Shown: positions 44,986 to 54,916 of the stretch, in pieces
Numbering within the stretch: the first letter of the stretch is position 1
Layout: the number at the start of each line of letters is the position of its first letter
Assembly (NCBI GenBank): GCA_934047225.1
Contig: OW203989.1
Coordinates: 19,753,977-19,817,976 of the forward strand
DNA length: 64,000 nt
Origin: Ypsolopha sequella
Lineage: Eukaryota; Arthropoda; Insecta; Lepidoptera; Ypsolophidae
Direction: 5' to 3'
Translations under genes and position numbers: made by a program
The notes under the pieces: generated by a model
Told to the model about the DNA's origin: nothing
Database searches by the model: none
The model's input: only the letters and a program-made list of their open reading frames with translations

Positions 44986-47900
44986 ATGCCAAATTCCGCA
45001 GAAGCTGCAAAATTAAAGATGTCGTATAGTTTAAAGAAGCTTAAAAATAAAAGGCAAGAATTGTTTAATCGCCTTCAGAGAGTTTATGACTTTTCTAAAA
45101 CCGCTTTAGAGGATGTTTCTTCGGCAGAATTGTTTATGGCCAATGTCGAAACTTTGGATACTGTACGCTCAGAAATTCATGTAATCATAGATGAAATTAA
45201 TGACACAGAGGTATTGATAAATCCTAATTTTGAACCAAATTATCAAAGTTGGTCAGCTTTTGAGGATCTTTACTCCCATTGCAAATACATCAACCGGAAG
45301 TTATCACATTCTTCGAAATCGGCTGACTCTAAAGTTAAAGCTCCACTTGACATGGAATGTCCCAAAAAACCTACTATCAAGCTTCCAAAACTGGAACTCG
45401 TTGGTTTTTCTGGTGAAGCTACTATGTGGCCAACATTCTATGAAACATTTAAAACCACGATTCACGATAATCCGGACTTGACCGACAACGAACGAGTACA
45501 ATACCTGATGGGTAAACTTTCTGGCCGGGCACTTTCGATTTGTTCTGGAATCACACCGAACGCAACTAACTACGACATAATCTGGAAAACACTCGTTTCT
45601 ACTTTTCAAGACTCGCGTAGTTTAGCCACTACTTATTTGGATCAAATGTTTGAATTTCGCCCTTTAACTACCGCTAGTTCAAAAAACTTGGACTTGTTTT
45701 TAGACAAGTTCTGTTCCGCTGTTTCGTGTTTAAAATCGCTGAATATTAAAGATCTTTCGGATTTTATCCTTATGTATTTGGCCCTTAAAAAACTTGATGT
45801 TGAAACCGCTCGTTCATTTGAAATGTTTAAACGTGGTTCCGATTTACCCCATTATGATGAATTAATATCATTTTTACGGGAACAAACTAAGATACTGAAC
45901 CGCACTGCACCCGCAATTACCGCTCCCGCTCCGAACCGCTCCGTTAATAATAATAACAACAAAACCGGGTACAGTACCAAGTCAACCCATGCTTTTGTCT
46001 CCGCTTCGACCAATAATAATTGTTGTCCGCTATGTAAACAATTAAAACACTATAATTTATATAAGTGTCCCGAATTTGTGAAACTAGATATCGAGAAAAG
46101 ATTTCAGTTCATCAAATCTAATAACGGTTGCACCAATTGTTTAAGTATTACGCATAACAATTCCGCTTGTAAATCGTCTTATAATTGCCGCCATTGTAAT
46201 TGTAAACACCATTCGATGTTGTGCCGCAAACAAAATGTGATGAATACTCACACCGCGCTTGGTCAAAATATTACCGTGTCTCCACGCACACATACGCAAT
46301 CTTCGAGGTTGGTGGATCCTGCCGTATCGGCGACTAACACAGAACATATGACTAATGATTCTCAATCCGTACCAACTGCGAGTAATAATATTTCTTTATG
46401 TAACTTACAGCCTAACTCGCAGCGTAATGAAACATGCCTTTTAGGTACAATTCAAGTGATCGTGAAAGATTCTAACGGTATGTCAGTCCGTCTACGTGCG
46501 CTCTGCGACCCTGCGTCACAATCCAGTTTTTCGACGGTTTCCTGTTGTGAGAAGCTTAACTTAAAATATGAGAAAATTCCCCGCGCTTTTGTTAAGGGCA
46601 TCGGCTCTTCATCAAACCCAATTAAGGGTGCGACAAACCTTAAATTGTTTTCACGATTTGATGATTCGGTTTCAATTTCGCTTGACACTTATGTAATCGA
46701 CCGTATTACCGACAACTTACCATCGGTGCAGGTCGATTTGTCTACGCTTTCATATTTAAAAGGTATCACACTTGCTGATGAAACCTTTTACTTACCGGGC
46801 GAGATTGATATTCTTATCGGTGCATCTTTATTCGCGGATATCTTGTTATCAGGCCGCGTCTCTGGTCCCCCGGGTACGCCGACGGGATTTCAGACCATCT
46901 TCGGTTTTACGCTAATTGGTAATACGCCTGTTTACCAAAATACCGCATGTTCAATTTCGTTATGCTCTTATATGGAGATTGAACCGCCAATAGATTTTAT
47001 TTTACAAAAATTTTGGCAATTAGAAGAGGTGCATTGTGAACCTGCTTCTAGTCCCGCAAATGATGAATGTGAAAAATTATTTATTAACAATGTGTCACGT
47101 GACCCCGCTGGTCGCTATTCGGTTTCTTTACCGTTCGCACGGAATCCTAACATACTAGGAAACTCGTACCATCACGCAAAAAAGTGTTTTATGTCTCTTG
47201 AGCGTAGGTTTGTTTCTAACGCAGATTTACGTTCCGAGTATAACAATATAATAAATGAATACCTAACTAAAGGTTACATATCCCCGCTTCATAATGATGA
47301 CCAATTATCTCTTGGTTATTATATTCCGCATCATCCCGTAGTGCGTGTTGATAAATCAACGACAAAGGTGCGTATTTGTATGAATGCCAGTACTAAGACT
47401 GACTCCGCTGATGGTACTCGTGTCTCATTAAATGACACGCTGCACACAGGTGCTAATTTGCAAAACGATTTGTTTTTAATTTTACTTGACTTCCGCTTGT
47501 ATGAAATCGCTTTTACCTCGGATATCAAACAAATGTTCTTACAAGTTTTGGTTAACGCCGATGATCGCAAATTTCAAAAGTTTTTATACCGCTTTGACAC
47601 GTGTTCACCGCTTATCGCTTATCAGTTCAATCGCGTCTGCTTTGGACTACGTAGTAGCCCTTTCCTTGCGATGAGAGTAGTCAGGAAACTCTGTGAGGAT
47701 GGGAGTTCAGCGTACCCGCTCGCCGCTACTGTAGCCGCACGAAACTGTTACATGGACGACATCTGCTATAGCACGCCCACCGTGCAGGGCTCCTTACAGC
47801 TCAGAGATGAGCTGGTAGGATTGCTTAAGGCCGGTGGCTTTGAGCTCGTCAAGTGGTCTAGTAACTGTCAACAGTTACTTGATACACTGCCTGATACTCA

Positions 47901-50304
47901 CCGCTTAAATTCTAGTAAGAATTTTGAAGAACAAACTCAAACTCTTAAAGTTCTTGGCTTACAGTGGTCGCCTGATTCTGACGAGTTCTCTTTTACTGTA
48001 TCGCTAGATAGTCGCCCATGTACTAAACGCAATGTTTTGTCCGTGATAGCACGTCAGTACGACGTCCTCGGCTTTACCGCTCCTGTGATCTTGTACGCAA
48101 AATTACTCTTGCAGAAAATCTGTATTTTAAAATTAGACTGGGATGAAACACTACCCTCTGATATTGCGCAGATTTGGCAAAACTATTTGAAGGAGCTACC
48201 TGTTTTGCGGGATTTACGTATTAAACGCCACTTAGACGTGTTCCAAAATTCGAAAATTTCGATAATATCATTTGCAGACGCAAGTGAACGTGGATACGGA
48301 TGTGTCGTATATATTAGAGTACAAGATGACTCAGACACTTGCACTAGCATTCGGCTGGTATGCGCAAAGTCAAAAGTCTGTCCGCTCAAGACCGTCAGTG
48401 TCGCCCGCCTTGAGCTTTGTGCCTCGTTACTCATGTCGAAATTAACTCGTCGTGTAGTTGACGCTTATAAAATACGTCACAATATTGAACGTATTTACTG
48501 TTTTACCGATTCTATGGTAACTTTACACTGGATACATTCCTCACCGCACAGGTTTAAAACCTTTGTCGCGACGCGTATAACAAAAATAATATCCGCTATT
48601 CCCGCTGAATGTTTTTACCATACAGCTGGTTCTCAAAACCCGAGCGACTGTCTTTCCCGTGGTCTCACTCCCACGCAGTTGATGAGTCACCCGCTCTGGT
48701 TCACTGGACCTGCTTGGCTTTATCTGGACGCTAAAGAGTGGCCAATCAAAACAATAGAATCAGCTTCTATTGAAGAAAACTTGCCGGAATCAAAAACAAT
48801 TTCTCTTCCCGCTTTTAGTAATGAAGAACCGCATCCACTTCTTTCTCTTTCGGAAAGAATTTCGTCATGGCTTGTGCTTTTACACACAATCATTTACATC
48901 TACCGATTTTTACGTATTTTACCGCGCTCTAATATTTTTACCGCTACCGATATGGATTTCGCTGAAGTTGCATTGATTAAAGCTCTTCAAGCATTTTATT
49001 TTCTTGATGAAATAAAAAGATTAAAGTCAAATAAACTTTGTTCTCCCGCTTTAAATCGACTATCGCCATTTTTAGATAAAAATGGATTGTTACGCGTTGG
49101 TGGTCGACTTCGCAACACAGACATGACGTTCGATCAACAACACCCTGTGTTGTTACCTCGTAAAAATCATATTGTCGAATTGATTATCATTCATTATCAT
49201 CGCAAAAATTGTCACACTGGACCAGTGGCTTTAATGTCAATAATCCGCCAAAAATTTTGGATACTTTCCTGTCGAAATATTGTTCGTCGCGTAATACATA
49301 GCTGCAATTATTGTTTTAAGGCGAAGCCGAGACAAACCTTCCCTTTCATGGCAGATTTACCATCATGCCGCGTTAATGAGGCTAAAGCTTTTGTCCACTG
49401 CGCTGTGGATTATTGTGGTCCTATCAGTATCACTCCGTATCGAAAACGTGGAGTCCGTCCCGTCAAATGTTACCTCTGCATATTTGTATGCCTGGTGACT
49501 CGTGCAGTTCACGTTGAATTGGCAACTGATCTTAGCACGAACACTTTTCTTTCCGCGTTCAAACGTTTTTTATCTAGACGTGGAGCAGTGTCTTTCGTAT
49601 ATTCAGATAATGCTACGAACTTTGTAGGCGCTAGAAATGCCCTCTCAGAAATTTACAATTTGACAAACTCCGAAGAATTTAAAACGTCTTTCGCGAATGA
49701 ACTTGCCGATCATAGAATACAATGGAAATTTAATATTCCACGTAGCCCACATTTTGGGGGACATTATGAGATATATGTCAAAGGATTTAAGACGCATTTG
49801 CATAGAGTAGTAGGTACTCAACTGTTGACCTACGAAGAATTATTAACTGTAGTTACGCAAATAGAATGTGTCATAAATTCTCGTCCGCTTACGCTGCTGA
49901 GTGAAGATCCATCTGAACTTAGCGCGTTAACTCCTGCACATTTTCTGATGTCAACTCCTTTAAAAGAATTACCCGCTTGTAAGGTGGCTGATGAGCCAGT
50001 TAATTTATTACGTCGCTACGCGTTGCTTGATCAAATGGTAGAATCGTTCGCAAGGCGATGGAAGAATGATTATCTCCATCTTCTCCAGTCTAGAGGAAAA
50101 TGGAATACACCTTCCAACCCAATCAAAATTGGATCTGTTGTCGTTGTAGTTACCGATAACACTCCACCGCTTCAATGGCCGCTCGGTGTTATTGTAGCTG
50201 TATACCCTGGCAAAGATAATGTCATTAGGGTAGCTTCTGTCAAAACGACGACAGGTGTTTACAAACGACCTGTCGTGCGTCTTTGCCCTCTCCCATCTCA
50301 ATAA
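44986..50304 (+). CDS. gag-pol: BEL/Pao Gag-Pol polyprotein
   Basis: One frame of 1,772 codons from the ATG at 44986; the frame is open 8 codons further upstream, but only from a TTG, so the ATG is preferred. Order (residues): basic, coiled-coil-like Gag start (10-60); DUF1759-like Gag (about 125-300, LELVGFSGEATMWPTFYETF); cysteine/histidine knuckles (346-413, CPLC, CTNCLSITHNNSAC, CRHCNCKHH); retropepsin with D508 in CDPASQ; reverse transcriptase with D846 (TSDIKQMF) and YMDD at 922-925; RNase H with D1098, E1143, D1175 and D1221; integrase HHCC zinc site (H1405, H1410, C1440, C1443), then D1475, D1541 and E1595; C-terminal DUF5641-like domain (about 1680-1765, TPPLQWPLGVI). The polyprotein makes virus-like particles, copies its RNA and integrates the DNA. 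Every catalytic acid expected is present. Oddities are D-P-A rather than D-S/T-G/A in the protease and YMDD rather than the commoner YVDD. Confidence 0.95.
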   Translation: MPNSAEAAKLKMSYSLKKLKNKRQELFNRLQRVYDFSKTALEDVSSAELFMANVETLDTVRSEIHVIIDEINDTEVLINPNFEPNYQSWSAFEDLYSHCKYINRKLSHSSKSADSKVKAPLDMECPKKPTIKLPKLELVGFSGEATMWPTFYETFKTTIHDNPDLTDNERVQYLMGKLSGRALSICSGITPNATNYDIIWKTLVSTFQDSRSLATTYLDQMFEFRPLTTASSKNLDLFLDKFCSAVSCLKSLNIKDLSDFILMYLALKKLDVETARSFEMFKRGSDLPHYDELISFLREQTKILNRTAPAITAPAPNRSVNNNNNKTGYSTKSTHAFVSASTNNNCCPLCKQLKHYNLYKCPEFVKLDIEKRFQFIKSNNGCTNCLSITHNNSACKSSYNCRHCNCKHHSMLCRKQNVMNTHTALGQNITVSPRTHTQSSRLVDPAVSATNTEHMTNDSQSVPTASNNISLCNLQPNSQRNETCLLGTIQVIVKDSNGMSVRLRALCDPASQSSFSTVSCCEKLNLKYEKIPRAFVKGIGSSSNPIKGATNLKLFSRFDDSVSISLDTYVIDRITDNLPSVQVDLSTLSYLKGITLADETFYLPGEIDILIGASLFADILLSGRVSGPPGTPTGFQTIFGFTLIGNTPVYQNTACSISLCSYMEIEPPIDFILQKFWQLEEVHCEPASSPANDECEKLFINNVSRDPAGRYSVSLPFARNPNILGNSYHHAKKCFMSLERRFVSNADLRSEYNNIINEYLTKGYISPLHNDDQLSLGYYIPHHPVVRVDKSTTKVRICMNASTKTDSADGTRVSLNDTLHTGANLQNDLFLILLDFRLYEIAFTSDIKQMFLQVLVNADDRKFQKFLYRFDTCSPLIAYQFNRVCFGLRSSPFLAMRVVRKLCEDGSSAYPLAATVAARNCYMDDICYSTPTVQGSLQLRDELVGLLKAGGFELVKWSSNCQQLLDTLPDTHRLNSSKNFEEQTQTLKVLGLQWSPDSDEFSFTVSLDSRPCTKRNVLSVIARQYDVLGFTAPVILYAKLLLQKICILKLDWDETLPSDIAQIWQNYLKELPVLRDLRIKRHLDVFQNSKISIISFADASERGYGCVVYIRVQDDSDTCTSIRLVCAKSKVCPLKTVSVARLELCASLLMSKLTRRVVDAYKIRHNIERIYCFTDSMVTLHWIHSSPHRFKTFVATRITKIISAIPAECFYHTAGSQNPSDCLSRGLTPTQLMSHPLWFTGPAWLYLDAKEWPIKTIESASIEENLPESKTISLPAFSNEEPHPLLSLSERISSWLVLLHTIIYIYRFLRILPRSNIFTATDMDFAEVALIKALQAFYFLDEIKRLKSNKLCSPALNRLSPFLDKNGLLRVGGRLRNTDMTFDQQHPVLLPRKNHIVELIIIHYHRKNCHTGPVALMSIIRQKFWILSCRNIVRRVIHSCNYCFKAKPRQTFPFMADLPSCRVNEAKAFVHCAVDYCGPISITPYRKRGVRPVKCYLCIFVCLVTRAVHVELATDLSTNTFLSAFKRFLSRRGAVSFVYSDNATNFVGARNALSEIYNLTNSEEFKTSFANELADHRIQWKFNIPRSPHFGGHYEIYVKGFKTHLHRVVGTQLLTYEELLTVVTQIECVINSRPLTLLSEDPSELSALTPAHFLMSTPLKELPACKVADEPVNLLRRYALLDQMVESFARRWKNDYLHLLQSRGKWNTPSNPIKIGSVVVVVTDNTPPLQWPLGVIVAVYPGKDNVIRVASVKTTTGVYKRPVVRLCPLPSQ

Positions 50305-50395
50305 CTCCTTTCTTTGCCCCCGCTTCAAAATTTCGTTATTCTCTGTCTTATTTTTACTTTTCTATTCTTATTTTAAAACCAATGGTTTTAACGCC

Positions 50396-50404
50396 GGGGG
50401 CAAA
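50396..50404 (+). other. Polypurine tract
   Basis: GGGGGCAAA directly before the 3' LTR, the plus-strand primer position; a G-run with CAA is usual for BEL elements. Confidence 0.75.
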
Positions 50405-50869
50405 TGTTCGCGCCACTTCTTGTGGCTCTCATACTGCGGGGTAGTTGTGAATTAATATTTTCAACTGTCATTTTCGCTGCATCTCCACCCGCTTAGTTTT
50501 GGACGCAAATCAATCAGTCGTCAATCAGAAGCCTTTCACGCCGGAGGTATACGCTGATTGTCATTCGACTAGGTCCTACCTCGACCCTACCGCCCGCCAT
50601 TTTGAGATCGCACCCGCTGTGCGCCTCATTTTCATCTATTACTATTACGAAGAAGATTAGCCGAGAAGAGCGCAACCAGGCACGAAGAGGAAGAAGAAAA
50701 CCATCTTGGAGAACACCAGAGACTTGGTGGCTCAGGCGAAGCGTGGTTTGTGGTGCATGCAGCTCCTTCCCAAGGTCAGATCTTTCATCTTCGTAATTAT
50801 TTCTCTTCACTTCCCGCTATTTTTAAAACCTATGGTGATACAAAGCACTGCCGTCATATCGCGTGCTCA
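50405..50869 (+). repeat. 3' LTR of the BEL/Pao element
   Basis: Read as identical to the 5' LTR over 465 bases; ends GTGCTCA and is followed by the second CTGGG. Open frames within it and their copies in the 5' LTR are not genes. Confidence 0.95.
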
Positions 50870-50874
50870 CTGGG
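50870..50874. other. Right target-site duplication of the BEL/Pao element
   Basis: CTGGG, identical to 44029-44033. Confidence 0.9.
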
Positions 50875-51379
50875 CTACATGGCAATATGTGGAATGAAAG
50901 AAAATGATGTCAGCAACTTTTAGCTTACGACTCAGGCTTACGATTATTATACTTTTTTGGGATATAAGATGGTGTACAAATCGCAATTTTGATGTTTTAT
51001 TATTTGGGTCTAAAAAACAAGTTGCATAGTTGCATAGCCTAATGTAATCATGTCTATGATCAGTGATCATGTCTTCATAATAATGATATTTCATTAATCT
51101 ATTATTGATTTTTATTTTATTGTTTGCACATTGAACTAGTTTATATTTTTCGGCTTTATAAAACAGTAACATAACTAACATAAATACTCTTTATTGTGCA
51201 CCAAAAGAAAATGGACAAAAAAAAAGTTAAGAAAAATATAAGCAACAATGGGCGGTCTTATCGCTTAAAACGATTTCATGTGATAACTGAAATATTTTTT
51301 AAGATTATCAATTTATCACTGATAATGATAAGTCTTAAAAACAATAAAACTATTAATAACTAATCTTACTACAGCAAAT

Positions 51380-51395
51380 CCCCCCCCCCCCCCCC
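51380..51395. repeat. Poly(C) run of 16
   Basis: Subterminal C run of the hAT-like MITE; the matching left end has seven Gs near 43727. Confidence 0.9.
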
Positions 51396-51410
51396 TTGTA
51401 TACGGGCCTG

Positions 51411-52544
51411 CTACTCTTCTTACACTTTGTAAATTTCTCTTCAAACTGTTGAAGATCACATAAAATGTTAAGGACAAAACTTTGCTTACGTACATAATTA
51501 TGAAGCAAATACTTAGACATCTGTTTTTTATCTTACCTATTTTTCAATGTACAAAGAAAAATCTGCAGGATTACTTTTTGCCCGTATTGCAATTGTTTGA
51601 TGAGCGAAAAATGGGTCAGCGGAAATTTGCTCGATGGTTCAGACGCGACATTGTTCGACGTACAGTGGAGACCACATCAAGCTATACATATACAGTACAA
51701 CATTAGCCCCTACAGAGAAGAATATAAGATAGGTACGAAGTCCAATGTGTCTTGATGCGGTCTCCACTGTACAAAATTTAAGGTACAGTCGGATTAAAAG
51801 ACTTGTCTGTTTGTTCGCGCCATACTCAAGAGATAAGTGAATAGTAAGTCACCATATAAGTTAAAAATCGACAAAATATACCTTATGCAGATAGACATAA
51901 AATCCAAAATGAAAATAAAAGAAAGCTTTGACCCAGAAACTCTACTAATTCAGCTAGGTAGGAGTTAACAAATGGTCGTAACGAAAATGAGACGGTCTTC
52001 ATCTATCTTCCTTATTCGGTTGTTTTGCTTTTGCGTTATTTTTTCCAACATCACTTTCTATAAATCACGCACCTTCCTTAGTGGGAAATTATTCTTTTAC
52101 CTTCGTAGAGTTGCCAGATTCACAAAGTATCGCAAAAGGTGTTTTTTTTTTTCATCAATATGAAACTTTTCCAAGGCAAAGAATATAAACATTGAACAGC
52201 GAGATAATGCATGTCTAATTTATTTAATCACCCTCCCATTCTTCCGCTTAACTTTATATAAAATCACGTTACAAGTTTAAAAGATTTATTATTATTATCA
52301 GATTATTGCTGCCCCTAACTATACAAAAATAAAAAATAATTTCAATAAATTTTATATTTTATATGCAATTAAAAGAGTAAAACAATTTTTTTTAGTTAAA
52401 ATAGAAATGTTTCGGTTTTTCGTATTTGATTATACAGAGTGTTTAATACTTTAATTTAGTGCGACAAGGTTCTAGTATTTTCAACTAGATTAGGAATCGG
52501 TTTTCGTGACCGTACACAGCTGTTACATACCATTATCCATAATA
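51411..52544. other. Unclassified sequence with a short foldback
   Basis: GTACAGTGGAGACCACATCA (about 51660) is inverse to TGATGCGGTCTCCACTGTAC (about 51752-51771), with a loop of about 70 bases. A frame across the left arm (51482-51706) has no known domain. Confidence 0.45.
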
Positions 52545-52812
52545 TATAAGGTCTTTCAATTTAAATGGAAAGTAATTTAGGAGGTGATTCAGTGTAGTTA
52601 ATACATCACATTCCACTGCAAAGCACTTTTTTTTGCGCGAACTTTATTTTCACTTCTCAGTACATAGTGGTCCGATCAGCTGACTCAGTTTGTTTGAACA
52701 AGTGAAGAAAAAGTTCGCGCAAAACAAAAGTACTTTTCCGTGGAATGTAATGTATTAACGATACTGAATCACCTCCTAAATTACTTTCCATTTAAATTGA
52801 AAGACCTTATAT
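52545..52812. mobile_element. Palindromic MITE, TIR TATAAGGTCTTTCAATTT, copy 2
   Basis: Same arms and centre (GGTCCGATCAGCTGACTCAG) as 8817-9084. It abuts the next palindrome with its terminal TATA shared. Confidence 0.85.
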
Positions 52813-53053
52813 AAGGTTAAATAATATTAGTTGGCGAAACTCAAAACATAGGTAGTACTAGTCTACATGAACAACTGTTTGTATGGGAGCTAACTTTTTT
52901 TCTCTTCCTCCCATACAAATTGCCCCGATCAGCTGACTGGAAAGGTGAAAACAAATTTTAAGAATTTCGCTTAGCTCCCATACAAACAATTGTTCATATA
53001 GACTAGTACTAAGTATGTTTTGAGTTTCGCCAACTAATATTATTTAACCTTAT
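52812..53053. mobile_element. Palindromic MITE, TIR ATAAGGTTAAATAATATTAG
   Basis: Arms of about 85 bases: ATAAGGTTAAATAATATTAG, TTGGCGAAACTCAAAACATA, TAGTACTAGTCTAYATGAAC, TTTGTATGGGAGCTAA and their inverse. The centre CCCCGATCAGCTGACTGGAA shares CCGATCAGCTGACT with the neighbouring family, and the first seven bases (ATAAGGT) also agree, so the two families are probably moved by the same or related transposase. Confidence 0.85.
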
Positions 53054-53400
53054 TTAAATAAACTAACCAACTTACTTCGGGTTTTTCTTCATGACCTGAA
53101 TCCTTAGATAATCAAAGCCTGAATCCAAATCCGCCAACATTCACCTCTAATAAACTTTCACTTTCACTTGTAACATTATGCTCACTAATTTCCATTATTT
53201 GACCACAAAACTCGAATTTAACTTCAGTACAACATAGCAAAACGAGCAAAGACTCCGGTTAAAGTGTATTTATCGGGACACGTCATCACGGTGTTATCTT
53301 GAAAATATTTGTGTAGTTTGCAGATACAATGTATGTATGATAGCACAGATAGATAAGACGTATAGTGCAATTAATAGTATCCAATAAAATAAACGTCTAT
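53054..53400. other. Unclassified sequence
   Basis: Nothing recognisable. Confidence 0.35.
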
Positions 53401-53589
53401 GAATTGATATGCAGGTGGTAGAGCTGATGCCGGGCTCGACTGTGGAGGTACCACCATCTTACTTGGAGACCCCCTCGAAGTTTTTCGGGGGAGAGTAAGA
53501 GGACAGCTCACAGGCAAAAAACCAGGAGGCCCACCAAGCCTGGGACCGATGGATGGCGGTATATCCATCCCTAATAGCCGGGCCTTATA
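53401..53589 (+). repeat. Dispersed repeat with GGTGGTAGAGCTGATGCCGG
   Basis: CAGGTGGTAGAGCTGATGCC, GGGCTCGACTGTGGA recurs inverted at about 62938-62972. The segment GATGGATGGCGGTATATCCA...GCCGGGCC follows. It leads without a gap into the retroposon end at 53590 and may be part of the same element. Confidence 0.55.
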
Positions 53590-53775
53590 TGGAACAGACT
53601 GGTGACTGGCAGCGGCGTCACTGATGCGAGGGTTCCGGCACCGTGCTCACCAACCCGCCTGCCCAGCGTGTGTGAGTATGGGCAATTCTTCCAGGATGAC
53701 CTCCTGGAATGGCAAAGTCCTGGAAAGGCTTATGTCCAACAGTGGACGAACTAGGCTGATGGATGGATGGATGGA
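53590..53775 (+). mobile_element. Retroposon 3' end with (ATGG)n tail, copy 2
   Basis: Same blocks as 29632-29805 (GGCAGCGGCGTCACTGATGC, CCGCCTGCCCAGCGTGTGTG, CAGTGGACGAACTAGGCTGA) and ends in four GATG/ATGG repeats. The short tandem tail and loss of everything upstream fit target-primed reverse transcription. Confidence 0.6.
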
Positions 53776-53806
53776 ATGGATTTAGTATTTTTAACCTCTT
53801 CTATTT

Positions 53807-54300
53807 CCATGTGAGAAGGCACGATTGGCGGTTCATAATGGACTGTTGGCTCCTACACTTATGTATGGTAGTGAATGTTGGGTATGGCAAGATAAACATC
53901 AAAGTAGAGTGAATGCAGTGGAAATGCATTTCTTACGTAGTAATGACAGACTCTGTCTGTCAGACAGAGTGAAAAATATCGACATACGGGATCGTTGCGG
54001 CCTGAAAGAAGATGTAGAGACTAGAATAGAAAAAGGAATGCTTCGGTGGTTTGGACATGTAGAGAGGATGAATGAAAGTATAGTGACAAAAGAAATTTAT
54101 ACAGCTCGACCAGGCTGCCCTAGAAGGACGTATGCTGACCAAATTGGAGACATGTCAAAAGTACCCGGAATAGAAGAGCTTGTATGACTAGCTTGATGGA
54201 TGTGGAAGGGGCGAAAGAGGTGTGTCTGGATCGTAGCAGATGGAAATCTGTAGTCTCAGCCTGCCCCTCTGGGAGTCAGGCATGAGTGTATGTATGTATA
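53807..54300 (+). pseudogene. C-terminal fragment of an RTE-type LINE reverse transcriptase
   Basis: The frame reads CEKARLAVHNGLLAPTLMYG, SECWVWQDKHQSRVNAVEMH, then FLRSNDRLCLSDRVKN, RDRCGLKEDVETRIEKGMLR, WFGHVERMNES and RRTYADQIGDM, the characteristic end of insect RTE-like LINE polyproteins, after the reverse transcriptase core. It stops at 54185. A one-base shift at that point recovers TSLMDVEGAKEVCLDRSRWK and SVVSACPSGSQA to a TGA at about 54283, the usual C terminus, so the copy carries a frameshift. The tail is GTATGTATGTATA. Upstream parts (endonuclease, RT core) are absent: a dead, 5'-truncated copy. Confidence 0.8.
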
Positions 54301-54772
54301 CCTATTTCCAATTGAGGGCCGTTCAAAGATTGTTTGGATACTTAGCTTTGCTGATAATATTAGCTTGTTTACCTGTACATAAGGATTTTTTTATTCGAAT
54401 GTAGGTGGCGCTAGCTATAAAATACAACGATATACATAAATAGGTATTTTTTCAGTATAATTCATGGTGCGTGAGTTCGATTCAAACTCTAGATGTTTTT
54501 TTTTTTTACCCTACTTCGCACATTGAACTCTATAGTCAACCGTTAGATAGGTGTCTAATTGTGTCGATTCGATGTAACACGACTTAACTTATTTGACAGG
54601 ACTAAACTTAATTTAAGCGTTCTGTCTTTTTCTTTTTGTATCGAAAAGACGAAGACAGGACGCTCAATATAAGGTTAGTGATGTCAAAACAGGTGTAATT
54701 TTCAAAAGAAAACAAACGTCTTTTATCATCATCATCATTGGGTGCTATCTTCAAAATGAAGTTTGGAGGTCA
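54301..54772. other. Unclassified sequence
   Basis: At 54561 GTGTCGATTCGATGTAACAC resembles the ends of the foldback at 19062. GAGCG/CGTCC-type inverse blocks (GCGTTCTGTCTTTTTC and GACGAAGACAGGACGC) lie at about 54616-54664. Confidence 0.4.
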
Positions 54773-54916
54773 GGGGATCTAAAATGGTCGACTTCGGTAA
54801 ACCATAAAATTATTTGAAAGTAGGATGGATTCAGACTTTTTTCACGCGTGCAAAAGAGACGACATTAGAACAGAATCATAATATGATTCATGCAAAACGG
54901 CCTTTTTAGAGGACTA
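54773..54916 (+). mobile_element. Short TIR element, GGGGATCTAAAAAGGC family, copy 3
   Basis: Starts GGGGATCTAAAATGGTCG, ends GGCCTTTTTAGAGGAC; interior as in copies at 2078 and 19613. Confidence 0.7.

Larger units (their letters stand above)
44034..50869 (+). mobile_element. Complete BEL/Pao LTR retrotransposon
   Basis: A 6,836-base element with all expected parts: 465-bp LTRs (44034-44498 and 50405-50869) starting TGTTCGC and ending GTGCTCA, the CTGGG duplication on both sides, a primer-binding site at 44505, a leader of 487 bases, one Gag-Pol frame, and a polypurine tract just before the 3' LTR. The domain order protease, reverse transcriptase, RNase H, integrase, plus the DUF1759-like Gag and the DUF1758-like protease, identifies BEL/Pao. 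No frame follows Gag-Pol, so there is no envelope gene. Identical LTRs and an open frame mark a very recent, possibly still active, copy. Confidence 0.95.
43699..51410. mobile_element. hAT-like MITE split by a BEL/Pao insertion
   Basis: Left end CAGGCCCGTAGCCAGGATTG, followed after about 8 bases by a G run, is inverse to the right end (a C run at 51380-51395, TTGTATACGGGCCTG to 51410). The ends match those of the element at 31035-31873. Removing the BEL/Pao element and one CTGGG leaves about 870 bases, close to the 839 bases of that copy. The flanks share only ACTCT, so its own 8-bp duplication has decayed or shifted. Confidence 0.6.

Noticed and set aside
45304..50328. Several 60-106-codon frames overlapping the Gag-Pol gene
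   Set aside because: Shadows in other frames of a strongly supported polyprotein.
50305..50404. Envelope gene after Gag-Pol
   Set aside because: Only 100 bases separate the stop codon from the 3' LTR; no room for an env frame.
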